Notes under the pieces: generated by a model
What the model was told of the DNA's origin: nothing
The model's input: the letters and a program-made list of their open reading frames with translations, nothing else
Database searches by the model: none
Shown here: in pieces, positions 17,073-26,092 of the stretch
How the letters are laid out: each line of letters opens with the position of its first letter
How positions within the stretch are numbered: position 1 is the first letter of the stretch
Made by a program: the position numbers and the translations under genes
NCBI RefSeq assembly: GCF_000300275.1
Contig: NZ_AMRN01000011.1
Coordinates: 62,001-126,000, forward strand
Source: Thalassospira profundimaris WP0211
GTDB lineage: Bacteria > Pseudomonadota > Alphaproteobacteria > Rhodospirillales > Thalassospiraceae
Length of the DNA: 64,000 nt
Direction of reading: 5' to 3'

Positions 17073-20000
17073 TTAGTAATCAAGCCTGAACTGAACGCCA
17101 GCCTTGCTATCGATTTCGGTGCTTTCGCTGGTCACACTGATATTTGGTGTGACTTCAATCTCGACTTCGACCCCGCTTGACCCCGGCGTTGAACCGGCCT
17201 TGGTGCCGACATAGACCCCCTCTGTCAGGTATTTGCCAACCTTGACCTCCGGCCCGTCTTCGCCGCCACCAACGCGCAGGACATCTGCACCGATAAAGCG
17301 TCGGATGCTGCCAACCACATCAAGGCCACTACCACCGCCAGAAAGTTCGTTCAGGGCACTTGCCAGTTGCACGGCCTCGACTGCCGACAGGCTGCCTTGG
17401 GATTTGCCAAACAGGACTTGAGACAGGATTTCGTCTTCCGGCAAGGACGGATTGGACGACAACACCAGTTCCGGATCGCTTGACGGCCCCTGGAAGCCTG
17501 CGGTCACGACCAGATCTTCGGTGGTATAGACCCCTTCGATATCAAGCATCGGATCAGGGGGCGACGCACCGGCAAAGGTAATCTGAGAATCCCGGATCAC
17601 AAATGTTTTGCCAATGACATCAAGCTGCCCGCGCAGGGCCGATAGCTGCCCGGTGATGCGTGGATCATCGGTGGTGCCGGAAATTTCAAGGCGGCCACCC
17701 CACTCGGAATCAAGTCCCTTGCCGCGCACAAACAGGCGCCCCGGGATATCAACGGTCACGTCAAGATTACCGGTAAAGGCATCATCAGCTTCCTTTGTAT
17801 CCTCGGCCTTTTCGACCTGCGCGGCGTCCGGCAGATTTTCAATCTCGATGGTCGGAACCGATTCCGGCAAGGCCAGGGTCAGATCGACCTCCCCGCGCTG
17901 GACCGACACCGTACTTTGGATATCGGCCTCCGACTGGGATCCGGTCACGCTGGCTTTTACATCCGCCCAGAATTGCAGTTCATCCTTACGCGATACGGCA
18001 ACATTGCGCAGATCAGCCGAAACGTCATAGCGCATCTCGCCACCGTCTAGCAGATCAAGATCAACCGACGCATCAACAGTGCCTTTGCCGCCATCCGTGG
18101 CCGTAATGGACGGAATGGAAAGACCGGCCTGATCAAAGGTGCCCTCAAGCGTTATCTGATCAAGGAGTGTGCCGTACTCAAGGTTTTCATATCGTCCATT
18201 GGCAAGCGCGACATCCCCGTTCCAGCGGATGTCATCAAGCGTTCCAGCGACATCAAGCGCAAGTTTGATCTTGCCCGACATCTGATGATCGGGTGCCGGG
18301 ACATAAGGCCAGAATTCGGCAATTTGACCATTCACACGCACGCGGGCAGAAACCGGCGCAGCAAGATCCGGGCTGAATTCCTGTTCAAGCACAGAAATCG
18401 CAAGCGGAACATTACCTTCGGCTGTCAGTGCTTCGACATCGCCATTACCAAGCGACGCCTGCCCGGCAAGTTTTCCATCCTCAAGCGTGATATCAAGCCG
18501 CATTTCAAAGGGCTTCAGCCCCGCGACTGCCTTTGACGTGATGCCGGAAATGCGGCCATTGACCTGTGCACTTGGCAAGTTCCCACGTGTTTCACGCAAT
18601 GACGCATCAAGATTTGCGGTGCCGCTCAGCCCGTCAAAGCCGGAAATACGCCCCCACGGACCAAGATCAAAATCATTAAGGTGCAGCTCACCCGAAATCG
18701 ATTTTTGCCCGGCTTCCTGATCAAGGCTTGCGACAAGATGGCCGGTGCCAACGGTCAGGTCGGCGTCGAGTTGTTGCCGCCCGTTTTCACGCAAAACAAG
18801 TTCCAGTGGTTTTCGAAGCTCAATCGTCTGATCGCCAATGATCGCTTCAAGCCGATTGGACGTCACAGCGATATCATTGCCAAGCGACAGATCAGCAGCC
18901 AGGTCGGTCGAAATCGGTACATTGCCCTGATAAAGACCCGAACTGGTCAGCGTGATGGCAAGGGCATCCATGCCACCGTCAAGATCAAGGGCAAGCTCGT
19001 TAACGGCAATTGATCCGGCAATAATGTCACGGCCATCCAGCTCCGCTGAAATTTCAGGTACGTCAAACGCATTGCCAATCGTCGCGGTCAGTTCGACATC
19101 CTCAATCATTGTCGGATTGGTGCCATCTGTGCTTGCCATCCGCAGGCCCTTGGCCGATGCGTTTGCCGTAATGCTTTGGCGTTGTCCATCCGGACGAAGG
19201 GCTATATCGGCCGTCACGGTACCGTTCACCAGACTGACGCCAAACTGATCGAGAAATTCGGCATCGAGATTTGACAGCGTAACATCACCGCGCATTGGAA
19301 TGCTGTAGTCGGGCAAGGCGATATTGCCACTCAACGCGACATGTTCGCCTTTAAGCGATATCTGCTCAACACGGAGCGCATCTTCGGGCAGGACAAGATT
19401 TGCAGCCACTTCGTAAGGACGGTTGGCAAAGGTGAAGTTGCCCTTATTGGCAAGCGACAAAACAGCCTGATCTGACCACGTCATGCGGCTTTTCAGTACG
19501 ATATCGGAGAATTCCTGACCCGAAACAGCAAGGCTTGGAACACTCAATTCAAACGTCCCCGGGGGTGCCGCCAAGTCACCTTCGAGATTGGCTGTCAGCT
19601 TTGCCGGGGCCATTTCAATGCCGAGATCCGGCGGCACGGCACCAGATGCAATATCAAGCGTGCTTTCAAGCGACAGTTTTTCGAATGCCTCTGTAATGCG
19701 AAGCATCAGCGGACCGTCGATCATTGCGGTATCAAGTGCGCTGACATCAACGCTGAGATCAAGATCGGGTGCAAGTGTCACATCGCCGGTAATCCGCGGC
19801 TCGGAGCCGACGATACGATCAAGATCGGCAATCCCGAAACCGGCCTGACTGGCTGAAACCTCGATCCCGGTTTCCAGACCACTGGCCTCCGACCAGGTCA
19901 GGCCGGGCAAGGCAACTTGCCCCTGCCCGCGCAGATCAAGCCCCGAAATCGGGGCAAAAATCGCGAGATCGCGGACATCGGCCACGATGTTCGATGTCGT

Positions 20001-21509
20001 GACGACCAGATCTTCGTTGACGTCCGCCTGCCCGCGCAGGGTCATATCAGGCGTGTTCGATGCCAGATTGCGGATCGAAATATCGGCAAAGTCCGGCGAC
20101 ATCCGCGCATCAAATGACAGGTCCTGCGCCGCCCCCAGAAACGCGCCGAGATCCGGGTCATCCCAATCCGTGCCGGTCGCAGAAAATGCGACGGTTGCGT
20201 CAAGTGGCTCATCCGCGTCATCGGGGGCCGCCATATCGGCCTGCAAGGCGATGTCGCCGATACGCGACACAGGCGTTTTCACATCGCGACCATTTACCCG
20301 CAGTGACACACCGGGCATCGAAAGATTGCCATTGGCCTGAACGGAAAGCCCAAGTTCCGCCCATGAAACCGCACCGTCAATAAGTGCCGACATTGCAGGA
20401 TCAATATCGGCCGTTAAATCGGCCGCAATCAGGCTGTCTTCAAGGTCAATTTGCGTTGTGCCAGACAGCGCCAGCACATCTGCCATCGCAATCGAAATGC
20501 GATCAAACGAAAGGATTTGTTCTGATTGATCAAATGCCCCGCCAATGCCCAGCGCGACTTCTTTATCCATGCTTGCAGGCAATTGTTCGCTTATGCGTTC
20601 CTGCGGTGACAGCGCACCGTCGAGGGTAAATGCCACAACATCCGACGACAGTTGAACGCCAATGTCGCTTGCAAGTGACGCATACCCCGCCGCCGACAGA
20701 TCAATCGTGCCTTTCCAGTCATTGGCCGGACCATCGCCATTAAGCGCAATCTTGATATCGGTTGCGCTGGCCGGATCAACGCCAGCCAGGGTCATGACAA
20801 GCCCTTCGCGCCCCAAGGCGCCATCAATCTCGGCTGCAAGCTGTTGCCCGGGGCCGTCAAAATCCAGATCAAGTTTTATCCGGTCGGTACCGCCATCACG
20901 TGGCTGCAAATCCAGAAAGGCTGTCGCAGACAGGTTTGTGCCAACCTTTGCCCGCCCGTTCAGGGTATAGAGGAAACTGTTACCGGTGAGTTGATCAACA
21001 ATGGCAATTTCGCCAAGCTCAAGCGCGTCAAGCGAAACCGCCAGCGGCATGGCAAAGCCACCGCCGTCTTCGTCCTCTTCCTCGACCGTTTCCGGTGCGG
21101 TGCCGTCGGGCAAAATGACATTGGTCGTTGCCAGACTGATCTGATTGATTTGCAACCGACCAGCCAAAAGTGCGGTCGGCGACCAGTCAAATTCGATATC
21201 ATTGATATCAAGATGCAACCCATCTGTGGCGCGATCCATGGTCACCTGATCAAGGGTCAATTTAGTCCACAAACTGCCTTCGACCCGGCCAAGCGCAAAT
21301 TCGCTATCGGTTGCGGCGGAGACGGCCTCGTTGATCATCGGGGTTGCCATCCGCAATACCGGACCGGTCCCGGCAACGGCAATCAGGCCAACAAGTCCAA
21401 CCACAGCCCCGCCCAGACCATAGGCACCATAGCGCAGCCACTTTATCGAAGAACGGCGCGATGCGGAACGTTTGGGATTATTCGGTGGTGACGTGTCAGA
21501 CCCGGTCAA
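17073..21509 (-). CDS. tamB: translocation and assembly module protein TamB
   Basis: A 1478-residue protein with one N-terminal membrane anchor (GAYGLGGAVVGLVGLIAVAG, about residues 28-50), a very long region of repetitive beta-strand pattern with many Asp/Ala/Leu, and the C-terminal DUF490/TamB domain ending VEVEIEVTPNISVTS...FRLDY, an aromatic C-terminus. TamB spans the periplasm and works with the Omp85 protein TamA in outer-membrane protein insertion or lipid transport. Its ATG overlaps the stop of tamA by 4 bases. Length is at the upper end for the family. Confidence 0.93.
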   Translation of the reverse strand: MTGSDTSPPNNPKRSASRRSSIKWLRYGAYGLGGAVVGLVGLIAVAGTGPVLRMATPMINEAVSAATDSEFALGRVEGSLWTKLTLDQVTMDRATDGLHLDINDIEFDWSPTALLAGRLQINQISLATTNVILPDGTAPETVEEEDEDGGGFAMPLAVSLDALELGEIAIVDQLTGNSFLYTLNGRAKVGTNLSATAFLDLQPRDGGTDRIKLDLDFDGPGQQLAAEIDGALGREGLVMTLAGVDPASATDIKIALNGDGPANDWKGTIDLSAAGYASLASDIGVQLSSDVVAFTLDGALSPQERISEQLPASMDKEVALGIGGAFDQSEQILSFDRISIAMADVLALSGTTQIDLEDSLIAADLTADIDPAMSALIDGAVSWAELGLSVQANGNLSMPGVSLRVNGRDVKTPVSRIGDIALQADMAAPDDADEPLDATVAFSATGTDWDDPDLGAFLGAAQDLSFDARMSPDFADISIRNLASNTPDMTLRGQADVNEDLVVTTSNIVADVRDLAIFAPISGLDLRGQGQVALPGLTWSEASGLETGIEVSASQAGFGIADLDRIVGSEPRITGDVTLAPDLDLSVDVSALDTAMIDGPLMLRITEAFEKLSLESTLDIASGAVPPDLGIEMAPAKLTANLEGDLAAPPGTFELSVPSLAVSGQEFSDIVLKSRMTWSDQAVLSLANKGNFTFANRPYEVAANLVLPEDALRVEQISLKGEHVALSGNIALPDYSIPMRGDVTLSNLDAEFLDQFGVSLVNGTVTADIALRPDGQRQSITANASAKGLRMASTDGTNPTMIEDVELTATIGNAFDVPEISAELDGRDIIAGSIAVNELALDLDGGMDALAITLTSSGLYQGNVPISTDLAADLSLGNDIAVTSNRLEAIIGDQTIELRKPLELVLRENGRQQLDADLTVGTGHLVASLDQEAGQKSISGELHLNDFDLGPWGRISGFDGLSGTANLDASLRETRGNLPSAQVNGRISGITSKAVAGLKPFEMRLDITLEDGKLAGQASLGNGDVEALTAEGNVPLAISVLEQEFSPDLAAPVSARVRVNGQIAEFWPYVPAPDHQMSGKIKLALDVAGTLDDIRWNGDVALANGRYENLEYGTLLDQITLEGTFDQAGLSIPSITATDGGKGTVDASVDLDLLDGGEMRYDVSADLRNVAVSRKDELQFWADVKASVTGSQSEADIQSTVSVQRGEVDLTLALPESVPTIEIENLPDAAQVEKAEDTKEADDAFTGNLDVTVDIPGRLFVRGKGLDSEWGGRLEISGTTDDPRITGQLSALRGQLDVIGKTFVIRDSQITFAGASPPDPMLDIEGVYTTEDLVVTAGFQGPSSDPELVLSSNPSLPEDEILSQVLFGKSQGSLSAVEAVQLASALNELSGGGSGLDVVGSIRRFIGADVLRVGGGEDGPEVKVGKYLTEGVYVGTKAGSTPGSSGVEVEIEVTPNISVTSESTEIDSKAGVQFRLDY

Positions 21510-23623
21510 AATGCCTGCCCCAGACTGATATAGAATTGAAAATCGTCATCAACGTTGTCGCGTTTATCAAGTGGAACTGCGACATCAAAACGCAGCGGCC
21601 CGACAGCGGTGTAATAACGGAAACCAAGACCGGCAGCCCATAGAAGACTGATGTCTTCGGGTTCGGATCTGGCATAAACGTTACCACCTTCGATGAATGG
21701 CACGATGCCAAAGCTTTCGGTCACACGGGCGCGGAATTCGGCACCGACTTCCAGTACGGAACGCCCGCCCAGCGGATCATTATCGGCGTCAAGAGGGCCG
21801 ACTTTCTGGTATTCGTAGCCCCGGATGGAGCCACCACCACCGGAATAATAGCGTTTGTTTGACGGCAGATTGCCGCGATCCTCGCCGATAATGGTACCGG
21901 TGCGTGCACGGGTCGCCAGAACATAGTCGCCCTCATCGTCAATCGATAGGTATTGCGACCCGACGACCGATACGGTGGTGAAACCGGTATCCTTGTCGGT
22001 CAGGCCCATATAGGGCGATACGTTGATTTCAAAACGGTTCCCCCGGCTCGGATCAAGGGGATTGTCGGTGTTGTCATGGCGCAAGATGCCCCGCAAACCG
22101 GCAAGATAGAATTCCTCGTTCGGGGAGTCTGAACCGGTCAGGTCGGAATATTCAGCGGTTACACCAAATGTCGTTGTCCAGTTTTCCCAAAGTGGACGTT
22201 CGATACCGGCAAAGCTATCAAGCGTTGAGCCCGTATAGGCGTCAGTATCGTTGTTCTTGGCGTTGGCCTCAGCCACAAAGGATTGACGCCGTTCCAGAAA
22301 CTGCGGCTTTTTGAATTCTGCCGACAGACCTTGTTCAAGGCTTGAAACATCAATCCCCAGCCGCAGGCGTTCACCCGCACCAAACAGATTGCGATGTTCC
22401 CAGAACGCGTTGGCTCCCGGGCCGTCGGCGGTCGAAAAATTCACCCCTCCGCCGATCGAACGCATTTTGCGTTCAACCACTTCGATCTCAACCGGGATTT
22501 CGCCATTGTCGTTTACCGGACCGGCAACCTTGACAATCACACTGTCAAACAGGTTGGTTTGCGCCAGATCGCGGCGCGTGGTGCGCACCTGATCGGGATG
22601 ATATTGCTCGCCCGACCGCCAGCTGCGGTATCCTGCGATAAAGTCCGCATCGACGTCCTCGGCCCCATTGACGGTAATCTTGCCAAAATCGGCCTGCGGC
22701 CCGGTTTCAAAGGCATAATTGATCGTAATGGTTTTTTGCGCGGTGTCGGCCAATACGGTTCGCTTGCCAGCCTCGACAAGCGGGTAACCCTGTTCGCGCA
22801 GGATATCGACACTGTATTGTTCGCCCAGAATGATCGGCTCCGCGGTTGCGCGCTGCCCGATTTCAAGGCGGGTCTTTTCAAGTTCCTTATCCGTCGCATG
22901 GCGTTCCACCACGCGATCGGGGTATGTGATCACAAGGTTCACCGCCGAAATCAGATAAGGCGTTCCGACATCGATATTATAGGTCAGAACCAGTGGTGTC
23001 GGCTGTTCGGATGTTGATGCCAATGCATCATCCCCGGACTGGCCATCCGCCGGGTCTTGTTCAGAACCAGCATCAGGTGCGTCTTGGGCTGGCGCGCTCG
23101 ATATATCTGCGGCGGCCTTTTCATTAATTTCAAAGGTGATCTGCCCGTCATAAAACCCCTTGGATCGCAGCACAGCCTGAAACCGTTCGACGTCATCTTC
23201 TGCACGGCGTTGCAGGCCCGCGCGCGAAGCGGTCGGGCGCGACTGCAAACGGCGCGCCGTACTAACCCCATCCAACGCCGCAATCAGATTTTCTTCCTGG
23301 GGATCGATACCGGCAATTTCGACTTCATAGGGGATGGTTGTTTGCAGATCATTTTGCGCAATCTCGCTATCAGCACCGTCGCCAAAGCCAAGCACACCAC
23401 TTAAGCCCTCGTCCGAGGTGCACGCCGAAAGCATCGACCCTGCCAGTAAAAGCGGAACGATTGCAAACCTGCGCCTGAGGATCGGAGATGTGTCTAGGAT
23501 GCGTTTATTCAAACCATCTTGCCCTTGAAAGCTTTGCGGACGCAGTGCAACGTACGCCAACCTGTTTGCTTCTGATCTCTTGTTTATATAAGTGCAAACG
23601 ATCAGGATGATTAAATGTTTCAC
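21506..23623 (-). CDS. tamA: outer-membrane assembly factor TamA (Omp85/BamA family)
   Basis: The protein carries POTRA-like repeats (about residues 100-370) and a C-terminal Omp85 barrel with GNRFEINVSPY, GGGGSIRGYEYQ and the terminal FQFYISLGQAF. It should form the outer-membrane partner of TamB, encoded next. The start is uncertain: GTG 23623 gives 705 residues, but a TTG at 23512 has an AAGGGC site and places a classical lipoprotein signal (RRRFAIVPLLLAGSMLSAC) at the N-terminus. A lipid-anchored Omp85 protein would be unusual. Structured element copy 2 begins 31 bases upstream of the GTG and must lie in or near the promoter. Confidence 0.88.
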   Translation of the reverse strand: MKHLIILIVCTYINKRSEANRLAYVALRPQSFQGQDGLNKRILDTSPILRRRFAIVPLLLAGSMLSACTSDEGLSGVLGFGDGADSEIAQNDLQTTIPYEVEIAGIDPQEENLIAALDGVSTARRLQSRPTASRAGLQRRAEDDVERFQAVLRSKGFYDGQITFEINEKAAADISSAPAQDAPDAGSEQDPADGQSGDDALASTSEQPTPLVLTYNIDVGTPYLISAVNLVITYPDRVVERHATDKELEKTRLEIGQRATAEPIILGEQYSVDILREQGYPLVEAGKRTVLADTAQKTITINYAFETGPQADFGKITVNGAEDVDADFIAGYRSWRSGEQYHPDQVRTTRRDLAQTNLFDSVIVKVAGPVNDNGEIPVEIEVVERKMRSIGGGVNFSTADGPGANAFWEHRNLFGAGERLRLGIDVSSLEQGLSAEFKKPQFLERRQSFVAEANAKNNDTDAYTGSTLDSFAGIERPLWENWTTTFGVTAEYSDLTGSDSPNEEFYLAGLRGILRHDNTDNPLDPSRGNRFEINVSPYMGLTDKDTGFTTVSVVGSQYLSIDDEGDYVLATRARTGTIIGEDRGNLPSNKRYYSGGGGSIRGYEYQKVGPLDADNDPLGGRSVLEVGAEFRARVTESFGIVPFIEGGNVYARSEPEDISLLWAAGLGFRYYTAVGPLRFDVAVPLDKRDNVDDDFQFYISLGQAF

Positions 23624-23654
23624 AGCAGGCCCAATGAAAACACCTTATTTTCGT

Positions 23655-23921
23655 TAGGCTCAGGACCTATTAATTTGGTTCGAATGGTTAACCGAATTTG
23701 TGCGGATACGCGAAGCAAAACCGCAGGAAGATAAACATCTTTCAAGGTTTTACGACAAAGTAGCCCGTGCAAATTCGGTTAATCCGAAGGACAGAGGTTA
23801 TATTTGCAAACTCCTGCGTCAAATCCCTTGGCCGGGATACCAACCCGACCTGCGGGCTTTTTCTTGGATTTCACAAATATAACCTCTGCCATTCCAATCA
23901 AATTAATAGGTCCTGAGCCTA
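23655..23921 (+). repeat. structured dispersed element, copy 2 (three-way junction)
   Basis: A 267-base non-coding element between tamA and the GNAT-RimK gene. Terminal helix: 23655-23687 with 23889-23921, perfect for the outer 23 pairs and with one G-T and one mismatch further in. Helix 2: 23688-23700 with 23770-23782, 13 perfect pairs. Helix 3: 23792-23806 with 23874-23888, 15 perfect pairs. The helices abut with no unpaired bases except a 9-base linker between helices 2 and 3, the geometry of a three-way junction. Loop 23701-23769 differs at only 4 of 69 positions from copy 1, while the helices are largely unrelated in sequence. Helix 3's loop contains the shared CTGCGTCAAATCCCTTG. A 60-codon frame inside is not conserved in copy 1. 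Confidence 0.85.
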
Positions 23922-24066
23922 GACCTGCTGGTCGAGTGTGACCTGTGCCATGATCCATGAAAAAAAGGCATGGCTATGAACAATAAATGCGCTTGCGACG
24001 AACGATCTTTGGGCGTACCGGAAGTTGAGCGCAACATATTTACCCTCATCGTAGGAGAGCTGCACA

Positions 24067-26037
24067 GTGACTTTGCCCCAGACCAATACTGTCATCATCC
24101 GTGCAGCCGTGCGCGACGACCTTGATGGTCTTTGCACCCTTGAAAGCGGCAATTTCGAAAGCGATCTGATTTCACGTGCCTCCTTCTCGCGGTTCCTGCG
24201 TCAGGCCAGCGCGCGCCTTCTTGTCGCCGATGCTGGTGATGCCGATCATCCTGAAATTGTCGGGTATGGTTTGCTGTTGCTGCGCACCAATACGGTTACA
24301 GCGCGGATTTACTCGCTGGCGATTGCCAAAGACTGGCGCGGCAAGGGTTTGGGCACACAGCTTTTGGCTGGCCTTGAAAATCTGGCGATGGATGCGGGAT
24401 GCACGCGCATGCGCCTTGAAGTGCGTGTCACCAACGAAACCGCGCGCAATCTTTATGAACGCCATGGCTATGTCCGGATTGCTGATCTTCCGGAATATTA
24501 CGAGGATGGCGGTGATGGCATCCGCCTTGAACATGCGCTTTATGAGGGCGAAAGCGCTGTCAGCCCGGCGGTTGCCACCGGTGCGCCGCTGATTTTGGTC
24601 GACCGTCTGTCGGATCAACGCTTTGCCGTATCGGGGGCACGCGTGATGCGGGTCCGCGATTATCTGGCACTTGATCACGGTGTGCGTAACCGGCGTGTGA
24701 TCAACCTGTGCCAGTCCTATGAATATCTGTCGCGCGGTTATTATTGCAGCCTTCTTGCGGCCGCCCGGGCAGAGCGCGTCATTCCCGAGGCCGATGTTCT
24801 TTTGGATCTGAACTGGAAGCGGCTTCAGAAAACTGCACGCGCGGAACTCAGCCCGCAAATCATCGAAGCACTGGAAAAATCCGGCCAGACACCTGATCAG
24901 GCCCCGGACCATATCGATGTCTATTTCGGGCGGACCGCCAACAAGAAGTTTCGTCAGATTGGTGAACGCGCCTTTGATCAGTTCCGCTGCCCGATCCTGC
25001 GCCTGCATCTGAACAAGCAGGACCGCAGAATTTTGCGCGAAATCGAAGCCCCGTCGATCAGCCAGCTTGATGACGACAAACTTGTCGAGTTCGAGGCAGC
25101 ACTCCGTGCCTATTTACGCGGGCGTGTGCGTAAACAGGGCAACGTCACCCCGCCGACCGCCCTTGTCGCGATCCTGCATGATCCGGATGAAGTCCTGCCG
25201 CCCTCGGACAAGGAGGCGCTGGCCAATTTCGTGCAGGCCACATCCGATCTGGGGGCCAAGGCCGAACTGATTACAGCCAAGGATTTCCATCATCTTTCGG
25301 AATTTGATGCCCTTTTGATCCGCGAAACCACCGCCCTTGATCACCATACCTATCGCTTTGCCAAGCGGGCGGTAAAGGAAGGCATTCCGGTGATTGATGA
25401 TCCGGACTCGATGCTGCGCTGTACCAACAAGGTCTATTTGGCCGAATTGCTGCGCACACACCGTATCCCGGCACCCAAAAGTGCGATTTTCGATAAGCGC
25501 CGCATTCCCGACATCGCAAAGCAATTCAGCTTCCCGTCGGTTCTGAAGGTGCCCGATGGCTGCTTCTCGCGCGGAGTGCGCAAGGTGAAGTCACCAGAGC
25601 ACCTGAATGAAGTCGCAACCGAGATGTTCAAGAACTCCGAACTTCTCGTCATCCAGGAATATGTCGAAACCACCTTTGACTGGCGGATTGGCGTTTTGGG
25701 TGGTGAAGCCATCTTTGCCAGCCGCTATTTCATGGCACCGGGCCACTGGCAGATCGTCAAACACGAAGATGATGGTAAAAGCTATGAGGAAGGCGGGTTT
25801 GAAACCCTTGCGGTCGAAGATGCCCCTGCTGACATCGTTGCGACTGCCCTTGCCTCTGCACGTTTGATGGGCGATGGCCTTTATGGCGTGGACGTTAAGG
25901 AAACGCCACATGGCCCGATGGTGATCGAGGTGAATGACAACCCGAATATCGATGCCGGGGTTGAGGATGTGGTTCTGGGCATGGATTTGTATCGCCGGAT
26001 CATTGCGCACTTGCTGGGCAAGATCGCACGCCCATAA
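24067..26037 (+). CDS. GNAT acetyltransferase fused to RimK-like ATP-grasp ligase
   Basis: This 656-residue fusion has a GNAT domain at about residues 8-150 (acetyl-CoA loop RGKGLGTQLLAGLE), a RimK-like ATP-grasp N-terminal region at about 180-340, and an ATP-grasp ligase at about 370-650 with KVPDGCFSRGVRKV, LVIQEYVET and the metal site VIEVNDNPNIDAG. RimK-type ligases join amino acids or peptides through an acyl-phosphate. This architecture, next to a GNAT-C39 peptidase gene, was proposed from comparative genomics as a peptide-ligation and modification system (amidoligase surveys of Iyer, Aravind and colleagues), but I know of no established substrate. Structured element copy 2 ends 145 bases upstream of the start. 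Confidence 0.9.
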   Translation: MTLPQTNTVIIRAAVRDDLDGLCTLESGNFESDLISRASFSRFLRQASARLLVADAGDADHPEIVGYGLLLLRTNTVTARIYSLAIAKDWRGKGLGTQLLAGLENLAMDAGCTRMRLEVRVTNETARNLYERHGYVRIADLPEYYEDGGDGIRLEHALYEGESAVSPAVATGAPLILVDRLSDQRFAVSGARVMRVRDYLALDHGVRNRRVINLCQSYEYLSRGYYCSLLAAARAERVIPEADVLLDLNWKRLQKTARAELSPQIIEALEKSGQTPDQAPDHIDVYFGRTANKKFRQIGERAFDQFRCPILRLHLNKQDRRILREIEAPSISQLDDDKLVEFEAALRAYLRGRVRKQGNVTPPTALVAILHDPDEVLPPSDKEALANFVQATSDLGAKAELITAKDFHHLSEFDALLIRETTALDHHTYRFAKRAVKEGIPVIDDPDSMLRCTNKVYLAELLRTHRIPAPKSAIFDKRRIPDIAKQFSFPSVLKVPDGCFSRGVRKVKSPEHLNEVATEMFKNSELLVIQEYVETTFDWRIGVLGGEAIFASRYFMAPGHWQIVKHEDDGKSYEEGGFETLAVEDAPADIVATALASARLMGDGLYGVDVKETPHGPMVIEVNDNPNIDAGVEDVVLGMDLYRRIIAHLLGKIARP

Positions 26038-26062
26038 AGGCCTCAGCAGCATTCCATAAAAG

Positions 26063-26092
26063 CAAAAGGCCGGGTTTTTACCCGGCCTTTTT
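26063..26092. terminator. bidirectional terminator between convergent fusion genes
   Basis: GGCCGGG (26068-26074) pairs with CCCGGCC (26081-26087) across a TTTTTA loop, with A-run left and T-run right. It overlaps the last codons of the GNAT-C39 gene. Confidence 0.9.

Noticed and set aside
23700-23882. A 60-codon open frame inside structured element copy 2
   Set aside because: The same frame in copy 1 meets different codons and stops despite 94% identity in the loop, and it has no ribosome site; the region is conserved as structure, not as protein.
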